Shown: in pieces, positions 6,493 through 13,637 of the stretch
How the letters are laid out: each line of letters starts with the position of its first letter
Numbering within the stretch: position 1 is the stretch's first letter
Notes under the pieces: model-generated
The model's input: only the letters and a program-made list of their open reading frames with translations
Database searches by the model: none
Told to the model about the DNA's origin: nothing
NCBI GenBank assembly: GCA_019314185.1
Contig: JAFCZU010000082.1
Coordinates: 1 to 16,739 of the forward strand
Length of the DNA: 16,739 nucleotides
Direction: 5' to 3'
DNA from: Deltaproteobacteria bacterium
GTDB taxonomy: Bacteria > Desulfobacterota > Desulfobacteria > Desulfobacterales > ETH-SRB1
Program-made: the position numbers and the translations under genes

Positions 6493-7767
6493 ATGAAGAG
6501 AATTATTATATTTTTTTTCACTTCCCTGATAACACCGATACTCATGGCAGGCATTACTTTGGCAGAAGAGGGAAAAGTCTGTATCGGGTGCCACAGGGTA
6601 GTAACACCACTGTTGGTTAAGGATTGGCAGAGCAGTAAACATAGTGATAATGAGGTTACCTGTGATGCTTGTCATGGATCCGAGCACAAGAGTAAAAAAA
6701 CATCTCACTTAGCCAGGATGCCTGATGAAAACATCTGTGCGGAGTGTCATGAGGAACAGTTTAATCAATTCACTAAAGGAAAGCACAACTTCGGATGGAC
6801 ATCATTGAACGCCTTGCCGATCACCCATATGGAGCCTGATGAATTGATGGAAGGCGGGAAAGGATGCGGCGGATGCCACAATATGGGAGTAAAATCAGAA
6901 GTCCAAAAAAAGGAGTTACGTGAAAAAGGTTATACCTACCGAACAAATTCCTGCGATGAATGTCATACTCGACATACCTTCTCTAAAAAAGAGGCCCAGG
7001 ATCCCAAAGCATGCCGGACATGCCATATGGGGTTTGACCATCCTCAGTGGGAGATGTATGAAAGCTCTAAACACGGAGTTAGATACCAACTAAAGGAAAT
7101 TGGAAGACTACCCAAAGAAGCGGCCGCCCCTACCTGCCAGTTCTGTCATCTACCTAATGGAACCCATACCAACAAAGTAGCCTGGGGTTTTTTGGCGGTA
7201 AGGCTTCCCCTCCCCAAAGATAAACAATGGGCAAAAGACCAGACCGCAATTCTTAAAGCGCTTGGGGTATTAGATCCGGCGGGAAAACCAACTGCCCGGC
7301 TGGATATCGTTAAGGCCGCTGATATGGTACGGCTGACCGAAGAAGACTGGCAGGCCGAACGGAAAAAGATGATAAAGACCTGCAAAAAGTGCCATTCTGA
7401 AAAATATGCCACAGGAGAGCTTGAAAAGGGCGATCAGATGATCAGGAAAGCGGATCGTTTAATGGCAGAAGCCATAAACATTGTAGCTGATCTGTACAAA
7501 GACGGCATTTTGAAGAAACCGGCTCACTACACTTATGCTTATCCCGACTTTTTACATTTTTACCAAACCGGGGGTTCTTACATTGAACAGGTACTATTCA
7601 AGATGTACATGAAACACAGAATGAGGACATATCAGGGGGTTTTTCATGCTAATCCTGATTATGCTTACTGGTATGGATGGGCAGCCATGACCAAAAGTCT
7701 GGATGAAGTCAAGAAAATAGCCAAAGACTTGAGATTTAAGTTCGATGTCCAGCAAAAAAGGAGATAA
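6493..7767 (+). CDS. Octaheme c-type cytochrome, hydroxylamine oxidoreductase family
   Basis: A 424-residue exported multiheme cytochrome. A signal peptide spans residues 1-24. Eight CXXCH motifs attach haem: histidines 34, 61, 86, 129, 158, 178, 219 and 301. The spacing, the GCGGCHN fourth site (the catalytic haem in this family), the [12 protein letters not shown] segment after the seventh, and the C-terminal [17 protein letters not shown] region place it in the HAO/octaheme family. In non-nitrifying anaerobes such proteins are generally thought to reduce hydroxylamine, nitrite or NO rather than oxidise hydroxylamine. Whether the tyrosine cross-linked to the catalytic haem in nitrifiers is present cannot be decided by eye. 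AAAGGAGG lies five bases before the ATG. The next gene's ribosome site is inside its last codons, implying one operon with the peroxiredoxins. Confidence 0.9.
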   Translation: MKRIIIFFFTSLITPILMAGITLAEEGKVCIGCHRVVTPLLVKDWQSSKHSDNEVTCDACHGSEHKSKKTSHLARMPDENICAECHEEQFNQFTKGKHNFGWTSLNALPITHMEPDELMEGGKGCGGCHNMGVKSEVQKKELREKGYTYRTNSCDECHTRHTFSKKEAQDPKACRTCHMGFDHPQWEMYESSKHGVRYQLKEIGRLPKEAAAPTCQFCHLPNGTHTNKVAWGFLAVRLPLPKDKQWAKDQTAILKALGVLDPAGKPTARLDIVKAADMVRLTEEDWQAERKKMIKTCKKCHSEKYATGELEKGDQMIRKADRLMAEAINIVADLYKDGILKKPAHYTYAYPDFLHFYQTGGSYIEQVLFKMYMKHRMRTYQGVFHANPDYAYWYGWAAMTKSLDEVKKIAKDLRFKFDVQQKRR

Positions 7768-7771
7768 TGTT

Positions 7772-8476
7772 ATGGGTGAAAAGATAGAAGTGGGATGCGC
7801 AAGACCCATCGGAGGTCCTGTGGAATCTTCTTCAGATGAAGACAAGCAAACAAAAGAAAAGGAGGCAATGAAAATGAGCGTACAAGTGGGTAAAAAGGCG
7901 CCGGATTTCCAGGCTCCAGCGTTTCATGAGGGGCAATTTAAACAGATCAAACTTTCCGATTATTTGGGTAAATGGGTACTGCTCTGTTTCTACCCAGGGG
8001 ATTTTACCTTTGTTTGACCAACAGAACTGACGGCAGTTGCCGCCAATTATGAAGCGCTAAAAGAATTAGAAATTGAAGTGTTTTCTATGAGTGTAGACAG
8101 CGTCTTTACTCATAAAATCTGGCAGGAAGAGGAGCTGTCCAAAATGATAGATGGGGGCGTTCCCTACCCGATGCTATCCGATGCAGGTGGCAAAGTTGGA
8201 AGATTCTATGGAGTATATGATGAGGATTCAGGAGTAAATATTCGAGGGCGTTTTATTATTGATCCTGACGGTATTGTCCAAGCCATGGAAATTCTGACTC
8301 CTCCGGTGGGCAGGAATGTTGCGGAGTTGATACGTCAGGTACAGGCGTTTCAGCATGTTCGAAAAACCGGAGAGGTTATGCCGTCCGGATGGCAACCGGG
8401 TAAGCCAACCCTTAAACCAGGGCCTGATTTGGCCGGCAAGGTATGGAAGGTATGGAAACCTGAAAAGATCTCTTGA
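7772..8476 (+). CDS. Selenocysteine-containing peroxiredoxin (AhpC/Prx1-like)
   Basis: One protein interrupted by an in-frame TGA at 8015-8017, read as selenocysteine. The context [15 protein letters not shown] is the canonical Prx active site with U replacing the peroxidatic cysteine; the frame continues without break to the stop at 8474-8476. Conventional calls would split it into two ORFs. From the ATG at 7772 it has 234 residues, U at 82; from the ATG at 7874 it has 200, U at 48. Both starts have good ribosome sites (GGAG and GGAGG, each eight bases upstream). The extra 34 residues are hydrophilic and contain one cysteine in [11 protein letters not shown]. The C-terminal place of the usual resolving cysteine, GEVCPxxW, reads GEVMPSGW. 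It reduces peroxides in the cytoplasm and is probably co-translated with the octaheme cytochrome. Confidence 0.92.
8025..8042 (+). promoter_or_regulatory. Predicted bacterial SECIS hairpin of the selenoperoxiredoxin
   Basis: Two mutually exclusive hairpins lie right after the TGA. CGGC-AGTT-GCCG (8031-8042) has a GC-rich stem and a guanine at the second loop position, 18-19 bases from the UGA. AACTG-ACGG-CAGTT (8025-8038) overlaps it. The first meets the usual bacterial SECIS requirements better. Folding was judged by eye. Confidence 0.6.
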
Positions 8477-8507
8477 TAAAATGGACTATGGAGGAGTTGA
8501 TTATCAT

Positions 8508-8537
8508 GCTTAACAATATATTACGATTATTTTGATC
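8508..8537 (+). other. Very short ORF with a strong ribosome site
   Basis: GGAG about nine bases upstream of the ATG at 8508 leads into a nine-codon frame (MLNNILRLF) that ends TGA inside the loop and right arm of the hairpin at 8517-8545. It could be a leader peptide, the leftover of a deleted gene, or chance. Nothing identifies a function. Confidence 0.25.
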
Positions 8538-8545
8538 GTAATATA
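8517..8545. other. Perfect 11-bp inverted repeat (hairpin)
   Basis: TATATTACGAT pairs perfectly with ATCGTAATATA around the seven-base loop TATTTTG. No thymine run follows, so it is not a typical intrinsic terminator. It lies between the selenoperoxiredoxin and the thioredoxin-like gene and could stabilise the 3' end of the upstream transcript or be a protein-binding palindrome. Confidence 0.5.
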
Positions 8546-8551
8546 CTATAG

Positions 8552-8619
8552 GAGCTCGTCCAAAAATTTGGTCTTGCTTTCACACTTTTTCGTTATGGAC
8601 ATAATTTTCGGGCAAGCTC
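8552..8619. repeat. R3: 68-bp element with 17-bp imperfect inverted termini
   Basis: GAGCTCGTCCAAAAATT at the left end and AATTTTCGGGCAAGCTC at the right end are inverted complements at 14 of 17 positions. The interior has no coding capacity. The right end stops a few bases before the ribosome site of the thioredoxin-like gene. A partial match to this end occurs at 4536-4556. Confidence 0.45.
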
Positions 8620-8629
8620 TTGGAGAGAA

Positions 8630-9214
8630 ATGAAAGCCATGAAAAAAATTCTAATACACTTTATAGCCCTTGCTGTTTGTGTTTTTGTATTTGCTTCTAC
8701 TGTTATGGCTGCTAAATCGCCGCCGGTAAAAGGGGCAATACTGCCGGGAATAAAGCTTGTCGTACCTGTAAAAGATAGTGATAGAAGCTATCTTGGTCTT
8801 CCCGCTTCCGGTTTCTTCAAAATATCACAGATCAAGGCGAGGGTAGTGCTCATCGAAATTTTCAGCATGTACTGCCCTCACTGCCAGGGCAATGCGCACA
8901 ACGTAAATAAACTATATAATATGATAGAAGATAATCCGAAGTTGAAGGGTAAGGTCAAATTAATAGGAATCGGAGCAGGAAATTCTTCTTACGAGGTAGA
9001 AGTATTTGCGAAAACATACGATGTTTCTTTCCCTCTTTTTGCAGACATGGATCTTTCTATCCACAAGGTTCTGGGAGAGGTCAGGACTCCATACTTCATA
9101 GGAATCAAAATCAATAATGATGGGACTCACCGGATTTTTTATTCCAAACTTGGCGGCGTCAATAATCCTAATCAATTTCTGGATTTGATGCTTCGATTAT
9201 CTGGAGTAAAGTAA
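8630..9214 (+). CDS. Exported thioredoxin-fold protein (TlpA/redoxin-like, CPHC)
   Basis: A 194-residue protein. The first 28 residues are a signal peptide ending VMAA, so it acts outside the cytoplasmic membrane. After a linker comes a thioredoxin fold with the active site FSMYCPHCQGN, cysteines 82 and 85. The CPHC motif is that of DsbA-like oxidoreductases, but strand order and the later VRTPYFIGIKI segment, with its cis-proline place, are TlpA-like. It probably supplies or removes electrons from periplasmic partners, perhaps the exported peroxiredoxin 11 bases downstream. GGAG lies four bases before the chosen ATG; a second ATG three codons on is also possible. It follows the selenoperoxiredoxin by 153 bases, with the R3 repeat between. 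Confidence 0.85.
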   Translation: MKAMKKILIHFIALAVCVFVFASTVMAAKSPPVKGAILPGIKLVVPVKDSDRSYLGLPASGFFKISQIKARVVLIEIFSMYCPHCQGNAHNVNKLYNMIEDNPKLKGKVKLIGIGAGNSSYEVEVFAKTYDVSFPLFADMDLSIHKVLGEVRTPYFIGIKINNDGTHRIFYSKLGGVNNPNQFLDLMLRLSGVK

Positions 9215-9225
9215 GGGGGTGCGAA

Positions 9226-9834
9226 ATGAAAAAAAGCAATTGTTGTTTAAGTGTATTGATGGGGATGGCGCTGATCTTTTTGCTTGGGATAACTTCTTCC
9301 TACGGCCTTTCAGATGTTTTTAAGGATAATATTTATCACCCTGAAAACCTAAAACCCACAGACAGTGTTTTGAAGATAAAGATAGGAGATCGTGCTCCTG
9401 ACTTCACGCTTCCCGCAGTTTTCGGAAAAAAAATCTCCCTTAGCCGGTACATCGGAAAAAAGAATGTGGTCATCTCTTTTGTTCCTGCCGCATGGACACC
9501 GGTTTGTTCAGACCAGTGGCCCGGTTACAACATTGTGAAAAGCATATTCGATAAAAATGATGCTATACTTCTCGGAATTACGGCGGACAATATCCCGACT
9601 CTCTTTGCATGGACGAACCAGATGGGGGACTTATGGTTTCCTGTTCTTTCCGACTTCTGGCCCCACGGCAGAGTAGCTGATGCGTATGGAGTGTTACGTT
9701 CCGATGGGACTACGGAAAGGGCGCTTTTTTTAATCGACAAGAAAGGCATCATCCGTTATATCGACGTGCACGATATCAACAAACGGCCGCGCCTTGAGTT
9801 CATTGTCAGAGAACTGGAGAAGCTCAACAAATAG
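9226..9834 (+). CDS. Exported peroxiredoxin (AhpC/TSA family)
   Basis: A 202-residue peroxiredoxin with an N-terminal hydrophobic segment (residues about 8-27) acting as signal peptide or anchor. The fold starts at IGDRAPDFTLPAVFG. The active site PAAWTPVC (C94) satisfies the peroxiredoxin PxxxTxxC motif with ordinary cysteine, unlike the two selenoproteins nearby. No second cysteine follows C94, so it should act as a 1-Cys enzyme that needs an external reductant; the upstream CPHC protein is the obvious candidate. A G-rich ribosome site (AAGGGGG) lies about seven bases before the ATG. The 11-base gap to the previous stop indicates a shared transcript. Confidence 0.9.
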   Translation: MKKSNCCLSVLMGMALIFLLGITSSYGLSDVFKDNIYHPENLKPTDSVLKIKIGDRAPDFTLPAVFGKKISLSRYIGKKNVVISFVPAAWTPVCSDQWPGYNIVKSIFDKNDAILLGITADNIPTLFAWTNQMGDLWFPVLSDFWPHGRVADAYGVLRSDGTTERALFLIDKKGIIRYIDVHDINKRPRLEFIVRELEKLNK

Positions 9835-10275
9835 ATAAATAACCCGGGTTGTCAGGTTCAAGGTTTAGGGTTGGGCGCATTAAAGATAACGTAGGGTTCA
9901 TTCCAAACTTCTGTGCAAAACAGCCTGCTGCATGATTTTTCGTTCAGGCATTATTTAACCCTGAACCGCGGAACTTTGGACCTAAGTAGCTCAAGTTTCG
10001 CACCCTTTAATTTAGCCAAAGCGTTAGACGGCAAGGGCTAAAAATAAATTTTAAGGCGAAATATACTGCCTGTGGTTTTTACAACGGCGCCAATCAATCA
10101 GTATAAGATTGATGCTTAATACATCATTAAATTAAATATGTTATATCTCCTTTGCGCCTGATCATAATGTATGTTGCACAGGTTGATATTGCCCTTACCG
10201 TCTTTATATTGATAGAAATCAAGGGTGCGAAACTTGAGTAAGTAGTTACCTAAATTTTTCAGAGGCAATAATAAA
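9835..10275. other. Intergenic stretch holding repeat R1b
   Basis: No gene is visible in these 441 bases. The first 148 contain loosely repeated GGTTCA/GGGTT words and an inverse AACCCTGAACC, which may fold weakly. The rest is R1b plus 30 bases carrying the AGAGG ribosome site of the triheme cytochrome. Any promoter for that cytochrome must lie in or upstream of the repeat. Confidence 0.6.
9983..10245 (+). mobile_element. R1b: MITE-like element with 7-bp target duplication
   Basis: The element is 9990-10238 (249 bp). Its ends, CTCAAGTTTCGCACCCTT and AAGGGTGCGAAACTTGAG, are perfect 18-bp inverted complements. TAAGTAG flanks it on both sides (9983-9989 and 10239-10245). Further in, TTAGACGGCAAGGGCT pairs imperfectly with the rest of the other arm. 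Compared with R1c it lacks about 50 bp near the right arm but keeps a CAGTATAAGATTGATGC block that R1c lacks. No coding capacity. Confidence 0.88.
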
Positions 10276-10617
10276 ATGAAAGCTAAAATAATTGGGGTAA
10301 TCATTGGAATAGTTTTCTTAACATGCGCAACTGCTGTTGCAGTTCAAAATCAGGGTGCAAAAAATATTGCACTTGACAGCGACAAAAAGACTGAAGTTAA
10401 TTTTCCCCATCACCTGCATCAAGACACGATAGGCAACTGCAACGTATGTCATGACCTGTTCCCAAAAACAGCAGGAATAATAAAGATTTTAAAAGAACAG
10501 AAGAAGCTGAAAAAAAAGCAGGTCATGAATAAGACGTGCATCAAATGCCATAAGGCAAAGAGAAATGCGGGAGAAAAATCAGGGCCGATAAGATGTTCTA
10601 ATTGCCATGTCAAATAA
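10276..10617 (+). CDS. Small triheme c-type cytochrome (c7/c3-like)
   Basis: A 113-residue exported protein with a signal peptide of roughly 22 residues. Three haem sites are present: CNVCH (55-59), CIKCH (88-92) and CSNCH (107-111). The preceding FPHHLH (43-48) would give distal histidine ligands, as in class III cytochromes c7 and c3. The gap between sites one and two is lysine-rich. Such proteins shuttle electrons in the periplasm. AGAGG lies about ten bases before the ATG. It is followed by two sulfur-transport permeases and may belong to the same operon. Repeat R1b sits immediately upstream. Confidence 0.87.
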   Translation: MKAKIIGVIIGIVFLTCATAVAVQNQGAKNIALDSDKKTEVNFPHHLHQDTIGNCNVCHDLFPKTAGIIKILKEQKKLKKKQVMNKTCIKCHKAKRNAGEKSGPIRCSNCHVK

Positions 10618-10675
10618 CATAGCCGTTCACGAATTGAAACTTGAAATTGGAAAGTAGAAATTTGGGAGATACCTT

Positions 10676-11203
10676 ATGAAAAATAAAACATTAAATCCAT
10701 ATATAGCCGGTGTTCTGGTCGGCATATTACTTGTTTTATCGGTAATTGTTGCGGGTAAATATCTTGGAGCATCGACAACATTTGCACGGGGCGCGTCTGT
10801 AATAGAAAAAACTTTGGGAATCGACTATTCAAAGTTCGAATATTTTACAACAAAAAAAGGAAAATACGGGCCTGATTCTCTTCCGAACTGGCAGCTTATG
10901 TATGTTATTGGGATTGCGATTGGCGCTTTTATTACTTCTATACTGTCGGGCGACTTTAAAGTGCAATCTGTTCCGGACATGTGGAAAGGCAAATTCGGTT
11001 CAAGCTCTGTTAAAAGAGGAATCGTTGCGTTTACAGGAGGAGCAATCGGTCTTATCGGCGCGAGACTTGCCGGGGGATGTCCCACAGGGCACGGACTCAG
11101 CGGGTTGTCCCAGTTGGCCGTGAGCGGTTATATTGCTCTGGCATTCTTTATTATCGGAGCAGTATTAACTGCAAAATTGTTATATTCCGACAGGAGGAGG
11201 TAA
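10676..11203 (+). CDS. YeeE/YedE-family half transporter, first subunit
   Basis: A 175-residue inner-membrane protein with about four to five hydrophobic helices, of the YeeE/YedE (sulf_transp, DUF395) family whose characterised members import thiosulfate or related sulfur species. The hallmark is GARLAGGCPTGHGLSG, with the conserved cysteine near residue 137. It is about half the length of single-chain YeeE/TsuA. A GGGAG ribosome site lies seven bases before the ATG. The next gene is a second half three bases after this stop, so the two probably form one functional transporter (PmpA/PmpB-like arrangement). The substrate in this organism is inferred. Confidence 0.88.
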   Translation: MKNKTLNPYIAGVLVGILLVLSVIVAGKYLGASTTFARGASVIEKTLGIDYSKFEYFTTKKGKYGPDSLPNWQLMYVIGIAIGAFITSILSGDFKVQSVPDMWKGKFGSSSVKRGIVAFTGGAIGLIGARLAGGCPTGHGLSGLSQLAVSGYIALAFFIIGAVLTAKLLYSDRRR

Positions 11204-11206
11204 ATT

Positions 11207-11731
11207 ATGAGTTTAGTATATGGACTTATTACGGGTATTCTTTTTGGCACAATCCTCCAAAGATCCGGTATTTTAAATTACGAAAAACAGGTCGGCGCTT
11301 TAAGGCTTATTGACATGACGGTTTTCAAATTGATGTTTACCGCAATAATTGTTGGATCAATCGGTATTTATCTTTTCAAAGACCTTGGCGTTATCACGCT
11401 TAGCATTAAGGCCACGTCAATTGGAGCCCAAGTGGTCGGCGGGTTAGTTTTCGGAGCAGGCTGGGCGTTGTTAGGTTATTGCCCTGGAATTTCGGCAGGA
11501 GCGCTTGGCGAAGGCCATGTTGACGCATTTTGGGGGATTTTGGGAATGCTGTTTGGCGGCGCCGTTTACGCAATCATTTATCCGGCTATGAAAAAGTATA
11601 TTATCAGCATCGGCAAATTCGGGAAAATATCTCTCCCTCAAATATTGGGAATTAATCACTGGATAGTAATCATAGTAATTGGAGTCTTGGCTATCTTGTT
11701 GTTTGTATATTTTGAGAAAAAAGGATTGTAA
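11207..11731 (+). CDS. YeeE/YedE-family half transporter, second subunit
   Basis: A 174-residue inner-membrane protein and partner of the preceding gene. It has hydrophobic helices throughout and the conserved cysteine motif LLGYCPGISAGALGEG near residue 90. This is the counterpart of the GGCPTGHG motif in subunit one. AGGAGGAGG ending seven bases before the ATG is a strong ribosome site placed inside the end of subunit one, which ends three bases before this start. Translation coupling is likely. In single-chain relatives, cysteines from both halves line the thiosulfate path. Confidence 0.88.
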   Translation: MSLVYGLITGILFGTILQRSGILNYEKQVGALRLIDMTVFKLMFTAIIVGSIGIYLFKDLGVITLSIKATSIGAQVVGGLVFGAGWALLGYCPGISAGALGEGHVDAFWGILGMLFGGAVYAIIYPAMKKYIISIGKFGKISLPQILGINHWIVIIVIGVLAILLFVYFEKKGL

Positions 11732-11756
11732 GAATATTAAGAGCAAAGAAAGATAA

Positions 11757-11864
11757 ACGCATCCAAAATTTTACTGGTTTGGCCCTGGTATTGCGAGAAC
11801 AAGCACGGGTCTTCTTTTCGAGCCCGTTGACAGGCTTTGGAAAGATATCGCACTGGAAACATGA
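11757..11864 (+). pseudogene. Possible 35-codon fragment of an unidentified gene
   Basis: An uninterrupted frame without a start codon reads THPKFYWFGPGIARTSTGLL and continues to LWKDIALET before TGA. The composition looks protein-like (aromatics, GPG, a closing amphipathic helix), but I cannot name the family. It lies between the permeases and the IS3 relic, where decayed DNA is expected. It could be chance. Confidence 0.25.
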
Positions 11865-12013
11865 TTTACCACGAATTAAGAGTCTGTAATCTTACCCAAA
11901 ACAAAAACCGGCAAACAAGTTGACAAATTGAGCGCCCCCTTAAGTCCTATAGTGGATCCCAAAAATGAAACAGTGTGTTAAGGTGTGTTTCCAGGAAAAA
12001 AAGGAGGCACAAA

Positions 12014-12440
12014 ATGAGCAGAAAAAAATACAGCAAGGAATTGAAGTCAAAAATTGCTCTTGATGCAATAAAGGGCCAGAAAACAACGTCTGAATTGGCT
12101 TCAGAATATAGGATTTACAGCGATCAAATACGTAGATGAAAGAAGCAATTGCTTGAAGCAGCACCTGATATTTTTACCAGGGGAAAAGACAAAGAATTTC
12201 TCAGGCATCCTTTTTATGGAAGTCGAAAGATGAGGGACTATTTGAACCGCCGGGGTTTCCCTGTAACCGCAAACGTGTTCAACGACTGATGGCGCTTAAT
12301 GGGTATTAATCAGTGGCTCCAAAACCGAAGACAAGCAAGCCATGCAGAGAACATAAGGTGTATCCATATCTCCTGAGGAAATTATCGGTCACAGAGCCTG
12401 ATCAAGCCACGGTTTGTCTTGATATTCATTTCCATTTGTC
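12014..12440 (+). pseudogene. Degenerate IS3-family transposase (orfA-orfB relic)
   Basis: AAGGAGG and an ATG at 12014 begin MSRKKYSKELKSKIALDAIK, an IS3-type OrfA helix-turn-helix. A TGA at 12137-12139 replaces the tryptophan expected in QIRRWKKQLL. After the OrfA end (FTRGKDKEF) the frame runs straight into OrfB HPFYGSRKMRDYLNRRGFPV, so the central DNA between the two has been deleted. A frameshift follows (NRKRVQRLMAL resumes in the next frame), then a TAA, then HKVYPYLLRKLSVTEPDQ. The sequence stops near CLDIHF, just before the DDE core. It is inactive. Confidence 0.85.
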
Positions 12441-12457
12441 ATGCCGGCCTCCTTTTC

Positions 12458-12481
12458 AGTTGTTTAAAAACAACTTTTATA
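12458..12481 (+). terminator. AT-rich hairpin followed by thymines
   Basis: AGTTGTTT-AA-AAACAACT is a perfect eight-pair hairpin followed by TTTATATT. The stem is AT-rich, so it would be a weak intrinsic terminator. It lies just after the IS3 relic. Confidence 0.35.
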
Positions 12482-12594
12482 TTATACTTAAAGCAAATAA
12501 TTTTGGGCTCAATCTGCCCTTACTGATTTTTTAATATTATTTAAATTTTATTATTAAATCGAATGCTTATCAACCAGACGTAGAACTTGACAGC

Positions 12595-12775
12595 TTCGTA
12601 AAAAATCAAAAAATACCGTTTTCCGTCATTCCGGCGAAAGCCGGGCACATAGTGATACGAACTGAAGCGTCAGAGCTAACCTTTAGCGCTATCCAGTCCT
12701 TTTAAATAGTTACAAGTTGTCTGGACTCCTCCAGAACTCAATTCGGGATCTACAGGAGTAGCGACTTTTTACGAA
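12595..12775. repeat. R2b: larger copy of the CGTAAAAAGT fold-back repeat
   Basis: 181 bases begin TTCGTAAAAAATC and end ACTTTTTACGAA. Inside are CCGGCGAAAGCCGG, a hairpin word common in dispersed genomic repeats, and GGACTCCTCC-type sequence resembling R2a. No target duplication is apparent. Confidence 0.55.
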
Positions 12776-12826
12776 GGCATCAATCAGGACGGTCTCGTAA
12801 AAAGTTTTTTATGGAGGAATTCTAAA

Positions 12827-13633
12827 ATGAACAAAATTATCCGTATTGGGGCGCTGATATCAGGGGGTGGCACAAACCTTCAGGCTATTATTGATGCCTG
12901 TGAATCAGGCAGGATAAATGGAAAAATAGTATTCGTGGGATCGGACAATCCTGATGCGCGGGGACTTGAAAGGGGTGTTAAGCACAAGATACCAACATTT
13001 GTTGTTAATTACGGATTGATAATACAAGATTATAAAAAAGAGCCGGAACAGGTAGTACTGCCGGATGATTTTGATATTGATGATATACTTGCCAAACAGT
13101 CTATTTTCCCGGACAAAACATCCGCTGAAAAGGTAAGATCTTTTTTAATTACAAGGGCTGTTGCCGAGGCAAAGCTCCTTGAAGAAATGAAATATTATCA
13201 AATCGATCTCCTCGTTCTTGCCGGTTTTATGAGAAATCTTACTCCATATTTTATTGACAGGGTAAATACTGTTCCAGGGCTTCAGCGCATCATGAACATA
13301 CATCCTGCCCTGCTTCCAGCATTTCCCGGTGTTGATGGATATGGTGATACATTCCGGTATGGATGCAAAGTCGGAGGCTGTACTGTACACTTTGTCGATT
13401 ATGGTGAAGACTCCGGCCCTATAATAAATCAGAAAGCCTTTCAGATTAACGAGAATGACACATTGGATTCAATAAAGAAAAAGGGTTTAAAATTAGAGTG
13501 GGAGCTTTACCCTAAATGTATTCAGTTTTTCGCGCAGGACCGCCTGAAAACCGTAAAAATGTCACATACACTTAAAAACGGCAAAATATATCAAAGGCTA
13601 ATAGTGAAAATAGCTCAGCCGGCATTGATCTGA
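12827..13633 (+). CDS. purN: Phosphoribosylglycinamide formyltransferase (GART 1), enlarged
   Basis: Transfers a formyl group from 10-formyl-tetrahydrofolate to GAR, the third step of purine synthesis, in the cytoplasm. The phosphate-binding start is ALISGGGTNLQAII (residues 9-22). The catalytic triad is N157 and H159 in MNIHPALLPAFPG and D195 in DYGEDSGPII; the 36-residue spacing from H159 to D195 equals that of E. coli H108 to D144. At 268 residues it is longer than the usual 190-215; the excess is mainly an acidic insertion at about residues 65-110 (DYKKEPEQVVLPDDFDIDD and following). GGAGG lies about nine bases before the ATG. Repeat R1c begins within a dozen bases after the stop. Confidence 0.93.
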   Translation: MNKIIRIGALISGGGTNLQAIIDACESGRINGKIVFVGSDNPDARGLERGVKHKIPTFVVNYGLIIQDYKKEPEQVVLPDDFDIDDILAKQSIFPDKTSAEKVRSFLITRAVAEAKLLEEMKYYQIDLLVLAGFMRNLTPYFIDRVNTVPGLQRIMNIHPALLPAFPGVDGYGDTFRYGCKVGGCTVHFVDYGEDSGPIINQKAFQINENDTLDSIKKKGLKLEWELYPKCIQFFAQDRLKTVKMSHTLKNGKIYQRLIVKIAQPALI

Positions 13634-13637
13634 TACA

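Larger units (their letters stand above)
12441..12826. other. Intergenic stretch with hairpin and repeat R2b
   Basis: These 386 bases have no gene. They contain an AT-rich hairpin (12458-12475), an AT-rich tract to about 12580, repeat R2b (12595-12775), another single R2 terminus (near 12788), and the GGAGG ribosome site of purN. Confidence 0.55.

Noticed and set aside
11806..11832. Intrinsic terminator after the YeeE pair
   Set aside because: The ACGGGTC and GAGCCCGT arms can pair with one bulge, but no thymine run follows.
12137..12139. In-frame TGA in the IS3 OrfA relic as a third selenocysteine codon
   Set aside because: The position corresponds to a conserved tryptophan (QIRRWKKQLL), not cysteine. 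The gene also has a deletion, frameshift and further stops, so this is decay from TGG.
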